Positions 1 through 6,498 of a stretch of DNA of 8,650 nt are shown here, piece after piece. The stretch lies in NCBI GenBank assembly GCA_910585855.1, contig CAJUGZ010000186.1, positions 1 through 8,650 of the forward strand. The letters are read 5' to 3'. Source of the stretch: an uncultured Lachnospiraceae bacterium. Lineage in GTDB: Bacteria > Bacillota_A > Clostridia > Lachnospirales > Lachnospiraceae. The notes beneath the pieces were generated by a model. That model did not search any database. It was not told the origin of the DNA and saw nothing but the letters and a program-made list of their open reading frames with translations. A program made the position numbers and the translations under genes. Position 1 is the first letter of the stretch. The number at the start of each line of letters is the position of its first letter.

Positions 1-435
1 GATCTCTTGAGATTGGAAGGTGTCTTGAACTGCTTCTGTAATATTTATAGAAAAAGGGAGATAACCTCCGCTGTGTGATCCGACTTCTTTTTGATTGATA
101 TAAACGGTGCAGGATTGATCGACTGCACCAAAATGCAGATAGAGTCGTTCGGTAGGTTGGAGTTGTAAAAAAGAAATCGTTCTGTGATACCAAAGAAATT
201 CATTTGGTTTTAATTGGCGTTTTACTCCTGATAATTGGGATTCAGGAGAAAATGGAACTAAAATTTTTCCCTTATAGGCGGAGGGAAATTTGGCGTTTCG
301 GCTGATGGTATAGTCCCAATAGCCATTTAAATTGATATAAGAGGAGCGAACCATAGTAGGACGGGGGTATTCCTGCCAGACATTTGTTTCTGTAATATGT
401 TTGGTCCAGTAGGTTTCTAGCGTATGTTTTTTCAT
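1..435 (-). CDS. Glycoside hydrolase family 2 protein, N-terminal 145 residues (partial)
   Basis: The minus strand is open from an ATG at 435 to the window edge, giving 145 residues without a stop; the rest lies outside. The translation matches the N-terminal sugar-binding (jelly-roll) domain of GH2 enzymes such as beta-galactosidases and beta-glucuronidases: SYINLNGYWDYTI at residues 32-44, VPFSPESQLSGV at 60-71, LWYHRTISF at 81-89, and VYINQKEVGSHSGGYLPFSINIT at about 111-133, which is the usual 'N-x-x-x-V-G-x-H-x-G-G-Y-x-P-F' region. There is no signal peptide, so the enzyme is probably cytoplasmic. The catalytic glutamates lie in the missing TIM barrel, so substrate cannot be assigned. 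An AGGTG ribosome site lies about 10 bases upstream of the ATG. A TATAAT on the minus strand (469-474) could be its -10, but the matching -35 is poor. It is divergent from rsmD. Confidence 0.88.
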   Translation of the reverse strand, partial: MKKHTLETYWTKHITETNVWQEYPRPTMVRSSYINLNGYWDYTISRNAKFPSAYKGKILVPFSPESQLSGVKRQLKPNEFLWYHRTISFLQLQPTERLYLHFGAVDQSCTVYINQKEVGSHSGGYLPFSINITEAVQDTFQSQEI

Positions 436-565
436 AGTAATTGCACCTGCCTTTTTTGGATAGAATAAATTATAAATAATAGGAAATCTTATATGCAGCT
501 TGTGATAAAATTAGTATAAATCATATTCCAAAAAAAGAAAAGTCGTAGATCGCTGAAAAAAGTAC

Positions 566-593
566 TTGTAAGCGGTCATTTTTCTGTTATAAT
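566..593 (+). promoter_or_regulatory. Predicted sigma-A promoter of the rsmD-coaD operon
   Basis: TTGTAA at 566-571 and a perfect TATAAT at 588-593 are separated by 16 bases. This predicts a transcription start near 600 and a leader of about 78 bases before rsmD. The start falls at the left arm of the inverted repeat at 596-643. Confidence 0.65.
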
Positions 594-595
594 CA

Positions 596-643
596 TTATC
601 GTACACAGATACTGGTATTTTTGGCAGAATCTGTGTACGATAA
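596..643. repeat. Perfect 15-bp inverted repeat at the rsmD transcription start
   Basis: The left arm TTATCGTACACAGAT (596-610) is the exact reverse complement of the right arm at 629-643, with an 18-base spacer. Inside the spacer, CTG (612-614) can also pair with CAG (625-627) after one A-A mismatch. Neither side is followed by a T-run, so this is not an intrinsic terminator. It starts 2 bases after the -10 hexamer, so it is either an operator overlapping the start site or a hairpin at the 5' end of the rsmD-coaD mRNA. Confidence 0.85.
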
Positions 644-677
644 GAAAAGGGAGAAAGAGAAAAGATAGGAGAGTATA

Positions 678-1244
678 ATGCGAGTAATAGCAGGAAAGGC
701 AAGGAGGCTTCCGCTTCAGACAATCGATGGAAAGGATACCAGACCAACGACCGATCGGATTAAAGAAACGCTATTTAATATGCTGCAGCAAGAGATACCA
801 GATAGTTTGGTTTTGGATCTTTTTTCCGGCAGCGGAGGAATTGGAATTGAAGCATTGAGTCGTGGGGCAAAAAAAGCTTATTTTGTAGAAAATAATAAAA
901 AGGCGGCTGCATGTATTCGTGCCAATTTGGAATTTACGAAATTAAAAGAAGATGCAGTTGTAATGGAATGTGATTATTTGACAGCACTTAATAGGCTGGA
1001 AGGAGAGGAAATTTTATTTGATGTTATTTTTTTAGACCCTCCTTATCGAAAGGGGTATGAGAGGCAGGTTTTACAGTATTTAAGAGATTCGAAATTAGCA
1101 GGGGAGGATACTTTCATTGTGATAGAAGCATCTCTTTCTACGGAGTTAGAGGATGTACAGATACTGGGATTTGCAATAGAGAAAGAAAAAAAGTATAAGA
1201 CGAATAAGCATATTTTTTTAAAAAGAAACCAGAATAGAATATAG
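678..1244 (+). CDS. rsmD: 16S rRNA (guanine(966)-N2)-methyltransferase RsmD
   Basis: This 188-residue protein has the usual RsmD length (about 180-200). RsmD transfers a methyl group from S-adenosylmethionine to N2 of G966 of 16S rRNA (E. coli numbering) during assembly of the 30S subunit. Visible motifs in order are the N-terminal RVIAGKARR (2-10), TRPTTDRIKETLFN (21-34), the SAM-binding loop DLFSGSGGIGIEAL (47-60), and the catalytic DPPY motif (120-123) typical of N-methyltransferases acting on exocyclic amines. The ATG at 678 is preceded by AGGAGAG (667-673). It is the first gene of a tight operon, with coaD starting 30 bases after its stop. The rsmD-coaD pair corresponds to ylbH-ylbI of Bacillus. 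The Bacillus order strongly supports the assignment. Confidence 0.96.
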   Translation: MRVIAGKARRLPLQTIDGKDTRPTTDRIKETLFNMLQQEIPDSLVLDLFSGSGGIGIEALSRGAKKAYFVENNKKAAACIRANLEFTKLKEDAVVMECDYLTALNRLEGEEILFDVIFLDPPYRKGYERQVLQYLRDSKLAGEDTFIVIEASLSTELEDVQILGFAIEKEKKYKTNKHIFLKRNQNRI

Positions 1245-1274
1245 GCAAAAGAAATATAAGGAGAAAAAGTTGTT

Positions 1275-1760
1275 ATGAATCGAGCAATTTATCCCGGCAG
1301 TTTTGATCCGGTGACATTGGGACATTTAGATATTATTGAGCGTTCCCTTGCCATTACAGATGAGCTGATTGTAGGTGTCTTAAATAATAAATCAAAAAGT
1401 CCGTTGTTTTCCGTAGAAGAACGTGTTAATATGTTAAAAGAAGTGACAAGACACCTAAAACATGTAACGATTCAGTCTTTTGATGGTTTGTTAGTAGAGT
1501 TTGCTGTACAGTCACAGGCAAATATGATTGTCAGAGGTCTGCGTGCGATTACTGATTTTGAGTATGAGCTTCAGATGTCACAGATTAATCATGCATTAAA
1601 TTCAAATATAGAAACCGTTTTTCTTACAACACGTTTAGAATATGCCTATCTTAGTTCAAGTACAGTAAAAGAAGTAGCTGCAATGGGCGGAGCGATTTAT
1701 AAATTTGTGCCGGAGTTGGTTGTGAGGAAGCTCTATGAGAAGTATGGAGTGAGTGGATAG
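1275..1760 (+). CDS. coaD: Pantetheine-phosphate adenylyltransferase (CoA synthesis)
   Basis: This 161-residue protein matches CoaD (E. coli CoaD is 159). It catalyses the penultimate step of coenzyme A synthesis: 4'-phosphopantetheine plus ATP gives dephospho-CoA and pyrophosphate, in the cytoplasm. The N terminus AIYPGSFDPVTLGHLDII (4-21) carries the nucleotidyltransferase TxGH signature at T14-H17. The substrate-binding RGLR is at 87-90, followed by DFEYELQM (94-101), and the C-terminal ATP-binding segment is YLSSSTVKEVA (125-135), corresponding to the ISSS-x-V-R/K motif. AAGGAG at 1258-1263 precedes the ATG. It lies 30 bases after rsmD and 15 bases before the coiled-coil gene, so all three are probably co-transcribed. 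Confidence 0.97.
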   Translation: MNRAIYPGSFDPVTLGHLDIIERSLAITDELIVGVLNNKSKSPLFSVEERVNMLKEVTRHLKHVTIQSFDGLLVEFAVQSQANMIVRGLRAITDFEYELQMSQINHALNSNIETVFLTTRLEYAYLSSSTVKEVAAMGGAIYKFVPELVVRKLYEKYGVSG

Positions 1761-1775
1761 AAGGAGAAATCGTAA

Positions 1776-2405
1776 ATGAGTGCAAATAATACCAGTAAGA
1801 TCGAGCAGCTAATCGAAGAGATTGAGGATTTTATCGATGGCTGTAAACCGCAGCCCTTATCAAACACAAAGATTATTGTGAATAAGGATCAGTTTTTAGA
1901 GTTAATTACAGAACTGAAACTGCGCACACCGGATGAAATAAAAAAATACCAGAGCATTATACGAAACCGGGATGAGATCCTAGCAAAAGCACAGGCAGAT
2001 GCAGCGAAGCTCCTACAGGATGCCAAGACACAGACCAATGAATTGGTAAATGAAAGTGAAGTAGTACAGCAGGCTTATTTAAGAGCAAATGAGATTTTAC
2101 AGATGGCAACACAGCAGGCGCAGGAGATTATTGATGCTGCAGCAATGGATGCCAATAGTATTCGTATGGGTGCAATTCAGTATACGGATGATATACTTGC
2201 AGATACACAGAATATTATAGCGGACACATTGGAAAGTGCCGCTATGAAATATGATAGTTTTCAAAAATTATTGATTTCCACTTATGAACAGATTCGCACT
2301 AATCGGGCAGAACTGCTGCCGCCGGAAGAAAACAAACAGGATACCAGTTCGGACTCAGATCAGACACAGGCAGCAGAAAACTATAATGGAAATGAATATG
2401 AATAA
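1776..2405 (+). CDS. Coiled-coil protein of unknown function in the rsmD-coaD operon
   Basis: I do not recognise a function for this 209-residue protein. It has no signal peptide or membrane segment. From about residue 55 to 165 it is rich in Ala, Gln, Glu and Asp with helical heptad-like spacing (for example AKAQADAAKLLQDAKTQ, ANEILQMATQQAQEIIDAAA), indicating a long coiled coil. The tail from about 182 is acidic and polar and probably disordered (PPEENKQDTSSDSDQTQ). Proteins of this look are often labelled 'V-type ATPase subunit H-like' or 'ATPase' in clostridial genomes because of low-complexity similarity to stalk subunits; no nucleotide-binding motif is present, so that label should not be read as an activity. 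A DivIVA-like scaffold role is an alternative. AAGGAG at 1761-1766 precedes the ATG. It is the last gene of the operon, 15 bases after coaD. Confidence 0.85.
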   Translation: MSANNTSKIEQLIEEIEDFIDGCKPQPLSNTKIIVNKDQFLELITELKLRTPDEIKKYQSIIRNRDEILAKAQADAAKLLQDAKTQTNELVNESEVVQQAYLRANEILQMATQQAQEIIDAAAMDANSIRMGAIQYTDDILADTQNIIADTLESAAMKYDSFQKLLISTYEQIRTNRAELLPPEENKQDTSSDSDQTQAAENYNGNEYE

Positions 2406-2421
2406 AAGACAGGAAAAAAGT

Positions 2422-2457
2422 AGTCTACATAGTGGTTAATTTATGTACTGCATTTTT
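2422..2457. terminator. Weak bidirectional terminator between convergent genes
   Basis: AGT-ACATA (2422-2424 and 2427-2431, with a 2-base bulge) can pair with TATGTACT (2442-2449) around a 10-base loop. A T-run follows on the plus strand (2453-2457), and six A at 2415-2420 give a T-run for the minus strand. The stem is short and AT-rich, so strength is doubtful, but the position between two convergent stops (2405 and 2464) fits. Confidence 0.45.
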
Positions 2458-2463
2458 GATTAT

Positions 2464-3375
2464 TTATAGAAAGATAAAAAGGAAAACCGTACAAAGAAAG
2501 CAGGTAAGCAGTTTGCCAACCAAATAATAACGAGCCGGAATTTCTCCTTCTTTTAACAGGGTATAGGATTGGGCAAAGCCGGATAAGCTGCCGAAAGAAA
2601 CACAGGCACAGACAGCAATGACCCGAAGTTTAAGAGAAACAGGGAGTTTTCCAAGCAGGCTTGCCCCGGTTGTCAGTTCAATAACGGCTGTTAAAAACAG
2701 GCGAAGCGGTATAGGAAGAAATACTGCTGACTGAAGAAAAGCGGAAAGTACGGCAAAAAAAGTGATATAGCCTCCAAGACGGACAATCGTTTGAAAAGCG
2801 TTCATAATAGCGTGATCTAGATATTGAAATTGAAAAGCAGCAGGCGGGGAACTGCTTTGCAAAGAAAGGTCAGGTTCATTTGTCTGTTTTTGAAAAAGAA
2901 AGCGAAATAAAATACCAGTAATAAGGGGGGCAGAGTAAAACGAAAACAGGACAGGCAGCAAAAGTCCGTTTTTGCCGGAGAAAATACCATGACAGATAAA
3001 GCTGATTACAAAAGCAGGGCTTGCGTTGTTACAGAAGCTGACAAGATAAGCAGCTTCCTCTTTTTTTATTTTTTGGTGCTTTACTAATTCTAAACAGCTT
3101 TTGCTGCCCATCGGAAATCCACATAGAAAGCCAGATATTACAGCAAAACTGCCGTCTTTTGAAGTGCCAAACAGCAGATGGCACAGAGGAGAAAGCAAAG
3201 CGGTAAGATAGGAAACTGCATCTGCTTCAAATAACAGATTGGAAAAAATTAAAAAGGGAAGCAGGGAAGGTACAACAGAGTTTAACCATAGGTTTAACCC
3301 TGTTTTTGCACCAAGAACTGTAATTTCCGGATTAGAAAGCAGCATAAGAAATGCCAGAATCAGGAAAATTGCCAT
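2464..3375 (-). CDS. ylbJ: YlbJ-like sporulation integral membrane protein
   Basis: This 303-residue, strongly hydrophobic protein has roughly seven to eight predicted membrane helices. The middle segment GFLCGFPMGSKSCLELVKHQ (about 84-103), followed by EEAAYLVSFCNNASPAFVIS (about 106-125), is the hallmark of YlbJ and related nucleoside-recognition (Gate) domain proteins. The C-terminal part ELTTGASLLG...CACVSFGSLSGFAQS repeats the same domain logic. In Bacillus, YlbJ is a mother-cell membrane protein needed for spore heat resistance. It is shorter than Bacillus YlbJ (about 400 residues), although both halves of the domain are present. In Bacillus ylbJ follows rsmD-coaD; here it lies next to that cluster but inverted. 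The ATG at 3375 has only a weak ribosome site (AAGGCAG). A sequence resembling a sigma-E -10 lies at 3408-3415. Confidence 0.82.
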   Translation of the reverse strand: MAIFLILAFLMLLSNPEITVLGAKTGLNLWLNSVVPSLLPFLIFSNLLFEADAVSYLTALLSPLCHLLFGTSKDGSFAVISGFLCGFPMGSKSCLELVKHQKIKKEEAAYLVSFCNNASPAFVISFICHGIFSGKNGLLLPVLFSFYSAPLITGILFRFLFQKQTNEPDLSLQSSSPPAAFQFQYLDHAIMNAFQTIVRLGGYITFFAVLSAFLQSAVFLPIPLRLFLTAVIELTTGASLLGKLPVSLKLRVIAVCACVSFGSLSGFAQSYTLLKEGEIPARYYLVGKLLTCFLCTVFLFIFL

Positions 3376-3502
3376 AAAAGATCTGCCTTTTTTCTTTATT
3401 TATTGCTAATGTATTCAAAAGTGAAGTAAATAGAACAGGCTGCCAAGAAAACAGGTTGATTTTTTTTTGATTTTGTGTCAATATTACATATAGTATGTTT
3501 TG

Positions 3503-3509
3503 AAGGAGG
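3503..3509 (+). promoter_or_regulatory. Ribosome binding site deciding the pepD start (TTG)
   Basis: AAGGAGG, almost a full anti-Shine-Dalgarno match, ends 7 bases before TTG 3517 and 10 bases before TTG 3520. An upstream in-frame GTG at 3475 would place this site inside the coding region, so the longer frame is rejected. A possible promoter, TTGATT (3467-3472) with TATAGT (3489-3494) 16 bases apart, lies just upstream but would give a very short leader. Confidence 0.8.
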
Positions 3510-3516
3510 TATTGTT

Positions 3517-4956
3517 TTGTTGGAATTATTAAAACCGGAACGAGTATTTTATTATTTTGAAGAAATTTCAAAAATCCCGCATGGTTCGGGAAATACCAAA
3601 GCGATTAGTGATTATTGTGTTGCATTTGCAAAAGAGCATGGACTTTCTTATATACAGGATAGTTGGAATAATATTATTTTGATGAAAGAGGCTTCAAAAG
3701 GAAGAGAGCAGGATGATGGAATTATTCTGCAGGGGCATTTGGATATGGTAACAGTAAAGGATGAGGATTGTGATATTGATTTTTCGAAGGATGCTCTGCG
3801 TTTAAAAGTGGATGGAGATGAAATTTATGCGGAGGGTACAAGTCTTGGAGGAGATGACGGAATTGCGGTTGCTTATGCACTGGCAGTTTTAGAAGATGAC
3901 AGCCTTTCTCATCCGCATTTGGAAGTGGTGCTGACGGTGGATGAAGAGATTGGACTTTTAGGAGCAGCGGGCATTGATTTATCGATGCTAAAGGGACAGT
4001 ATCTGATTAATTTGGATTCCGAAGAAGAGGGTGTTTTTTTAACAAGTTGTGCAGGAGGTTTAAGAGGGGATATGGTTATTCCGGTTCGTTATCTGGAAGA
4101 AGAGGGGATTTTATATCAGATAAAGGTGACGGGACTAACAGGAGGACATTCTGGTTCTGAGATTGACAAGGAGCGTGCTAATGCGATAAAATTAACGGGA
4201 CGTTTGCTTTTGGAGTTAGAGCAAAAGATTTCCTATGGAATTTGTAAACTGCAGGGCGGAGAAAAAGATAATGCGATTGCGGCGGAGTGTGCGTTTTCTT
4301 TGTTGGTAAAGGCAGAAGATGCTGGGCAGTTTGAGCAGCTTTTACAGGAGCGGATGGCGGTTTATCAGGCAGAGTATGCATGTTCTGATCCGAATCTTAG
4401 GATAGAGTGGAGAAAAAGGGATAGTAGGATAGAAAAGAGGATTGACTTGTCTTGTCAGAAGAATGTTGTTTATCTGCTGGCAAATCTGCCGAATGGGGTG
4501 CAGAATTGGAGCAGAATCATTCCGGGATTGGTGGAAACTTCTTTAAATCTTGGGATTGTATTGCTGGATCAGGAGAAACTTACGGTTACGGCTTCAGTTC
4601 GAAGCAGTGTAGGAAGCCGAAAAGAGGCACTGAGCAATCAGCTTCGTTCGATGACAGAGTTTTTAGGGGGAGAATATACGACACGTGGAGAGTATCCGGC
4701 TTGGGAGTATCGGGCGGATTCAAAACTGCGGGAAACGGCAGTAGAGATTTATAGAGAAAAGTATAAAAAAGAACCGTTGGTACAGGCAATTCATGCTGGG
4801 TTGGAGTGTGGGATTCTTTTAGAGAAATGCCCAAGGCTGGATGCGATTTCTTTTGGACCAGATATAAAGGATATTCATACTACACGGGAGCGGTTGAGTA
4901 TTTCTTCTGTGGCACGGGTTTGGGAGTATTTGGTGGAGGTACTGGAAAAATTATGA
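3517..4956 (+). CDS. pepD: Aminoacyl-histidine dipeptidase (M20C, PepD family)
   Basis: This is a cytoplasmic metallopeptidase of 479 residues, near the 480-490 usual for PepD. The family hydrolyses Xaa-His dipeptides such as carnosine and a range of other dipeptides. Motifs (numbered from TTG 3517): HLDMV with H74 and D76; GGDDGIAVAYA with D113-D114 supplying the bridging aspartate; DEEIGLLGA with the catalytic base E143 and ligand E144; GGHSGSEID with H211 of the lid domain; HAGLECG with H426 near the C terminus; and GPDIKDIHTTRERL close to the end. All residues expected for the two-metal centre are present. The N terminus MLELLKPERVFYYFEEISKIPHGSGN agrees with the TTG start. It is divergent from ylbJ and followed almost at once by the structured repeat, so it appears monocistronic. 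Confidence 0.94.
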   Translation: MLELLKPERVFYYFEEISKIPHGSGNTKAISDYCVAFAKEHGLSYIQDSWNNIILMKEASKGREQDDGIILQGHLDMVTVKDEDCDIDFSKDALRLKVDGDEIYAEGTSLGGDDGIAVAYALAVLEDDSLSHPHLEVVLTVDEEIGLLGAAGIDLSMLKGQYLINLDSEEEGVFLTSCAGGLRGDMVIPVRYLEEEGILYQIKVTGLTGGHSGSEIDKERANAIKLTGRLLLELEQKISYGICKLQGGEKDNAIAAECAFSLLVKAEDAGQFEQLLQERMAVYQAEYACSDPNLRIEWRKRDSRIEKRIDLSCQKNVVYLLANLPNGVQNWSRIIPGLVETSLNLGIVLLDQEKLTVTASVRSSVGSRKEALSNQLRSMTEFLGGEYTTRGEYPAWEYRADSKLRETAVEIYREKYKKEPLVQAIHAGLECGILLEKCPRLDAISFGPDIKDIHTTRERLSISSVARVWEYLVEVLEKL

Positions 4957-4957
4957 T

Positions 4958-5126
4958 AAGGGAAACGCTGAAATCCAAAAGGGGGTCTGCTCCGGGCTCG
5001 CTTGCGCTTAGCATTTCCTATTTTCATAGCGGACACATAAGGCACTAAAATACAGCAACACAGTGCTTAAGTGCCGACGGGAAATGATGACCCTGCATAG
5101 AACCCCATTTGGCTTTCGGCTGTGTG
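4958..5126 (+). repeat. Structured intergenic repeat, copy 1
   Basis: This 169-bp segment is also found, diverged, at 8402-8561 in the same orientation. The outer arms 4967-4989 and 5098-5120 are complementary at 20 of 23 positions (two G-T pairs). Inside, CGG-A-CAC (5030-5036) pairs with GTGCCG (5071-5076) with one bulged A, and encloses a second hairpin, AGGCACT (5040-5046) with AGTGCTT (5062-5068) and a 15-base loop containing ACAGCAACAC. Primary sequence conserved between copies includes TCCGGGCTCGCTTG, GCTTAGCATTTC, CATAGCGGACAC and GATGACCCTGC. It begins one base after the pepD stop, so it could be the 3' end of that transcript. No T-run follows it directly, so it is not an ordinary terminator. 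Its family is not recognised; it may be a non-coding RNA or a small non-autonomous mobile element. Confidence 0.85.
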
Positions 5127-5179
5127 TACCTGATTGACATAATTTTTTAGCACCTGATTTGTGCAGATTTTTGATTGTG

Positions 5180-5208
5180 TGTTGTTAGATTAGGGAAAGT
5201 TTTTTATA
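5180..5208 (+). promoter_or_regulatory. Predicted promoter of the LCP gene
   Basis: TTGTTA (5180-5185) and TATATT (5203-5208) have the ideal 17-base spacing and predict a start near 5215, about 90 bases before the ATG. A perfect TTGACA at 5132-5137 further upstream lacks a convincing -10. The rest of 5127-5303 shows no small gene; GCAC (5149-5152) and GTGC (5159-5162) could form only a 4-bp hairpin. Confidence 0.5.
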
Positions 5209-5303
5209 TTTGGAGTATTTTGATTTAGAGGACGGGAGTTATGATGTTGTGATAGCTGAGAGAAAATGAAGTGGATTTATGATGAGAAGAAAAAGGAGAC
5301 AGT

Positions 5304-6383
5304 ATGGCTAAGACAAACGAAAGAAGTGTAGGAAGACAAAAGGGAGCTTTTGCAAGGAAGCCGTTGTGGTATAAGGTTTTTATGATTACGGCACTGGTGA
5401 TTATTTTGTGTTTGGTAGGAATGATATTTTATGTGTATTATCTGATGTCGCTGGCAAATTATGATGATGGTTCGGATCATGTTGTGCAGGAGGACTATTT
5501 TGAAACTGTACCAGTGGAAGAGTATACGCATTTACCAGAGGCTACATTGGAAACGGTTGCAGATAAGGATACGGATGGACGTTCGAAAGAGGGAATTACG
5601 AATATTTTATTGTTGGGATTGGATCAGGAGTCCGGGAATCTTTCGGATGCTTTGATTGTAGTGACGTTAGATACGAATCATAAAAAAATTATGCTGACTT
5701 CTTTTATGAGAGATATGCTGGTGCAGATTCCGGGGTATTCGAATAATAAATTGAATACACCTTATCAAAAGGGAGGAATTCAACTGGTGTATGATGTATT
5801 TTCTCATAATTTTGATTTGGATTTGGATGGTTATGTGGCGATTAATTATAATATGCTGGAGAAGGTAATTGATAAGCTGGGAGGAATTTCGCTTTATATT
5901 GATGCGGATGAAGCGAATTTCCAGAACACATCGAATTTTATTTCAAATCCGGCTTATCGAAATTTAATACCGGGGGCAACACAGACGTTAAATGGCTGTC
6001 AGGTAGTTGGATATTGCAGAAATCGAGTTAGTTTAAAGACAAGTGATTTTGGACGGACACAGAAGCAGCGGGTTGTATTGAATGCGATTTATGAAAAATT
6101 TAAGGATCAGAGTTTGCCGGAGTTACTTTCCTTGATGGAAACGGTGCTGCCATATGTGACTACGGATTTGGATTTGATGGAGATGACTTCACTTGCTACC
6201 AAGGTGTTTGATGCTGGAGTGCTTTCTGCTGAGATGGAACAGTTTCGGATTCCTGTAGATGGAAGTTATACGGATAGCTGGTATAATGCAATGCTGGTGC
6301 TGGATGTGGATTTTGAGAAAAATATTGAGGAACTGCATCGATTTATTTTTGGAGAAGAGGAAGAGGACAAAGACGAAAAATAG
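5304..6383 (+). CDS. LytR-CpsA-Psr (LCP) family cell-wall polymer ligase
   Basis: LCP proteins transfer undecaprenyl-phosphate-linked glycopolymers (teichoic acids, capsule) onto peptidoglycan outside the membrane. This 359-residue protein has a basic cytoplasmic N terminus, one membrane helix at about 26-48, a linker, and an LCP domain from about 98 to 265: GITNILLLGLD (97-107), SDALIVVTLD (114-123), TSFMRDMLVQIPGYSNNKLN (132-151), DGYVAINYNMLEKVIDKLGG (175-194), and YCRNRVSLKTSDFGRTQKQR (237-256). The last segment holds the conserved Arg residues R239, R241 and R251, plus D248 and Q255. One oddity: the usual R-S-D of the first motif is L-S-D here (L113). The acidic tail EEEEDKDEK ends the protein. 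AAGGAG at 5293-5298 sits 5 bases before the ATG. It has its own promoter and terminator. Confidence 0.93.
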   Translation: MAKTNERSVGRQKGAFARKPLWYKVFMITALVIILCLVGMIFYVYYLMSLANYDDGSDHVVQEDYFETVPVEEYTHLPEATLETVADKDTDGRSKEGITNILLLGLDQESGNLSDALIVVTLDTNHKKIMLTSFMRDMLVQIPGYSNNKLNTPYQKGGIQLVYDVFSHNFDLDLDGYVAINYNMLEKVIDKLGGISLYIDADEANFQNTSNFISNPAYRNLIPGATQTLNGCQVVGYCRNRVSLKTSDFGRTQKQRVVLNAIYEKFKDQSLPELLSLMETVLPYVTTDLDLMEMTSLATKVFDAGVLSAEMEQFRIPVDGSYTDSWYNAMLVLDVDFEKNIEELHRFIFGEEEEDKDEK

Positions 6384-6396
6384 AAGAAGATTCTAG

Positions 6397-6426
6397 AAAT
6401 GACATAGCTTAGGCTATGTCATTTTT
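6397..6426 (+). terminator. Rho-independent terminator of the LCP gene
   Basis: AAATGACATAGC (6397-6408) pairs perfectly with GCTATGTCATTT (6413-6424) around a 4-base TTAG loop; the core of 8 pairs is followed directly by ATTTTT (6421-6426). It lies 14 bases after the LCP stop. Confidence 0.9.
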
Positions 6427-6434
6427 GGTATACT
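6426..6434 (+). promoter_or_regulatory. Extended -10 promoter of the M23 peptidase gene
   Basis: TGG directly before TATACT (6429-6434) makes an extended -10 (TGn-TATAnT), predicting a start near 6441. The position of a -35 would fall inside the LCP terminator hairpin and has no good match, which is typical of extended -10 promoters. Confidence 0.5.
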
Positions 6435-6498
6435 CTTTTGTTTGAGAGAATATGATGTAAGGAATTGTTTGGGGGATAAATATTTTAAGATAGGGGGG

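Noticed and set aside
567..580. Sequence resembling a CcpA cre site (TGTAAGCGGTCATT) in the rsmD promoter spacer
   Set aside because: The conserved final CA is TT here, and the degenerate consensus is met often by chance. It lies about 130 bases from the GH2 start, too far from its likely promoter to argue for catabolite control.
511..747. Minus-strand 78-residue open frame across the rsmD promoter
   Set aside because: It overlaps the rsmD promoter, the inverted repeat and the rsmD start, has no ribosome site and a low-complexity translation.
3475..3516. GTG-initiated extension of pepD
   Set aside because: It would place a near-perfect Shine-Dalgarno site inside the gene and has none of its own; the TTG start at 3517 fits the family N terminus.
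4452..4754. Out-of-frame 100-residue open frame inside pepD, and similar shadows in LCP, M23 and DraG-like genes
   Set aside because: They lie wholly inside well-supported genes in other frames, with no ribosome sites or recognisable motifs.
4958..5126. Repeat copy as a terminator, IS remnant or known riboswitch
   Set aside because: No T-run follows the stem, no transposase fragment or target duplication is seen, and orientation relative to downstream genes differs between copies.
5132..5160. Perfect TTGACA -35 downstream of repeat copy 1
   Set aside because: No acceptable -10 lies at 16-18 bases; the TTGTTA/TATATT pair at 5180-5208 is better.
5149..5170. Possible small terminator (GCAC/GTGC hairpin followed by TTTTT)
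   Set aside because: The stem is only 4 bp with a 7-base loop, too weak to support.
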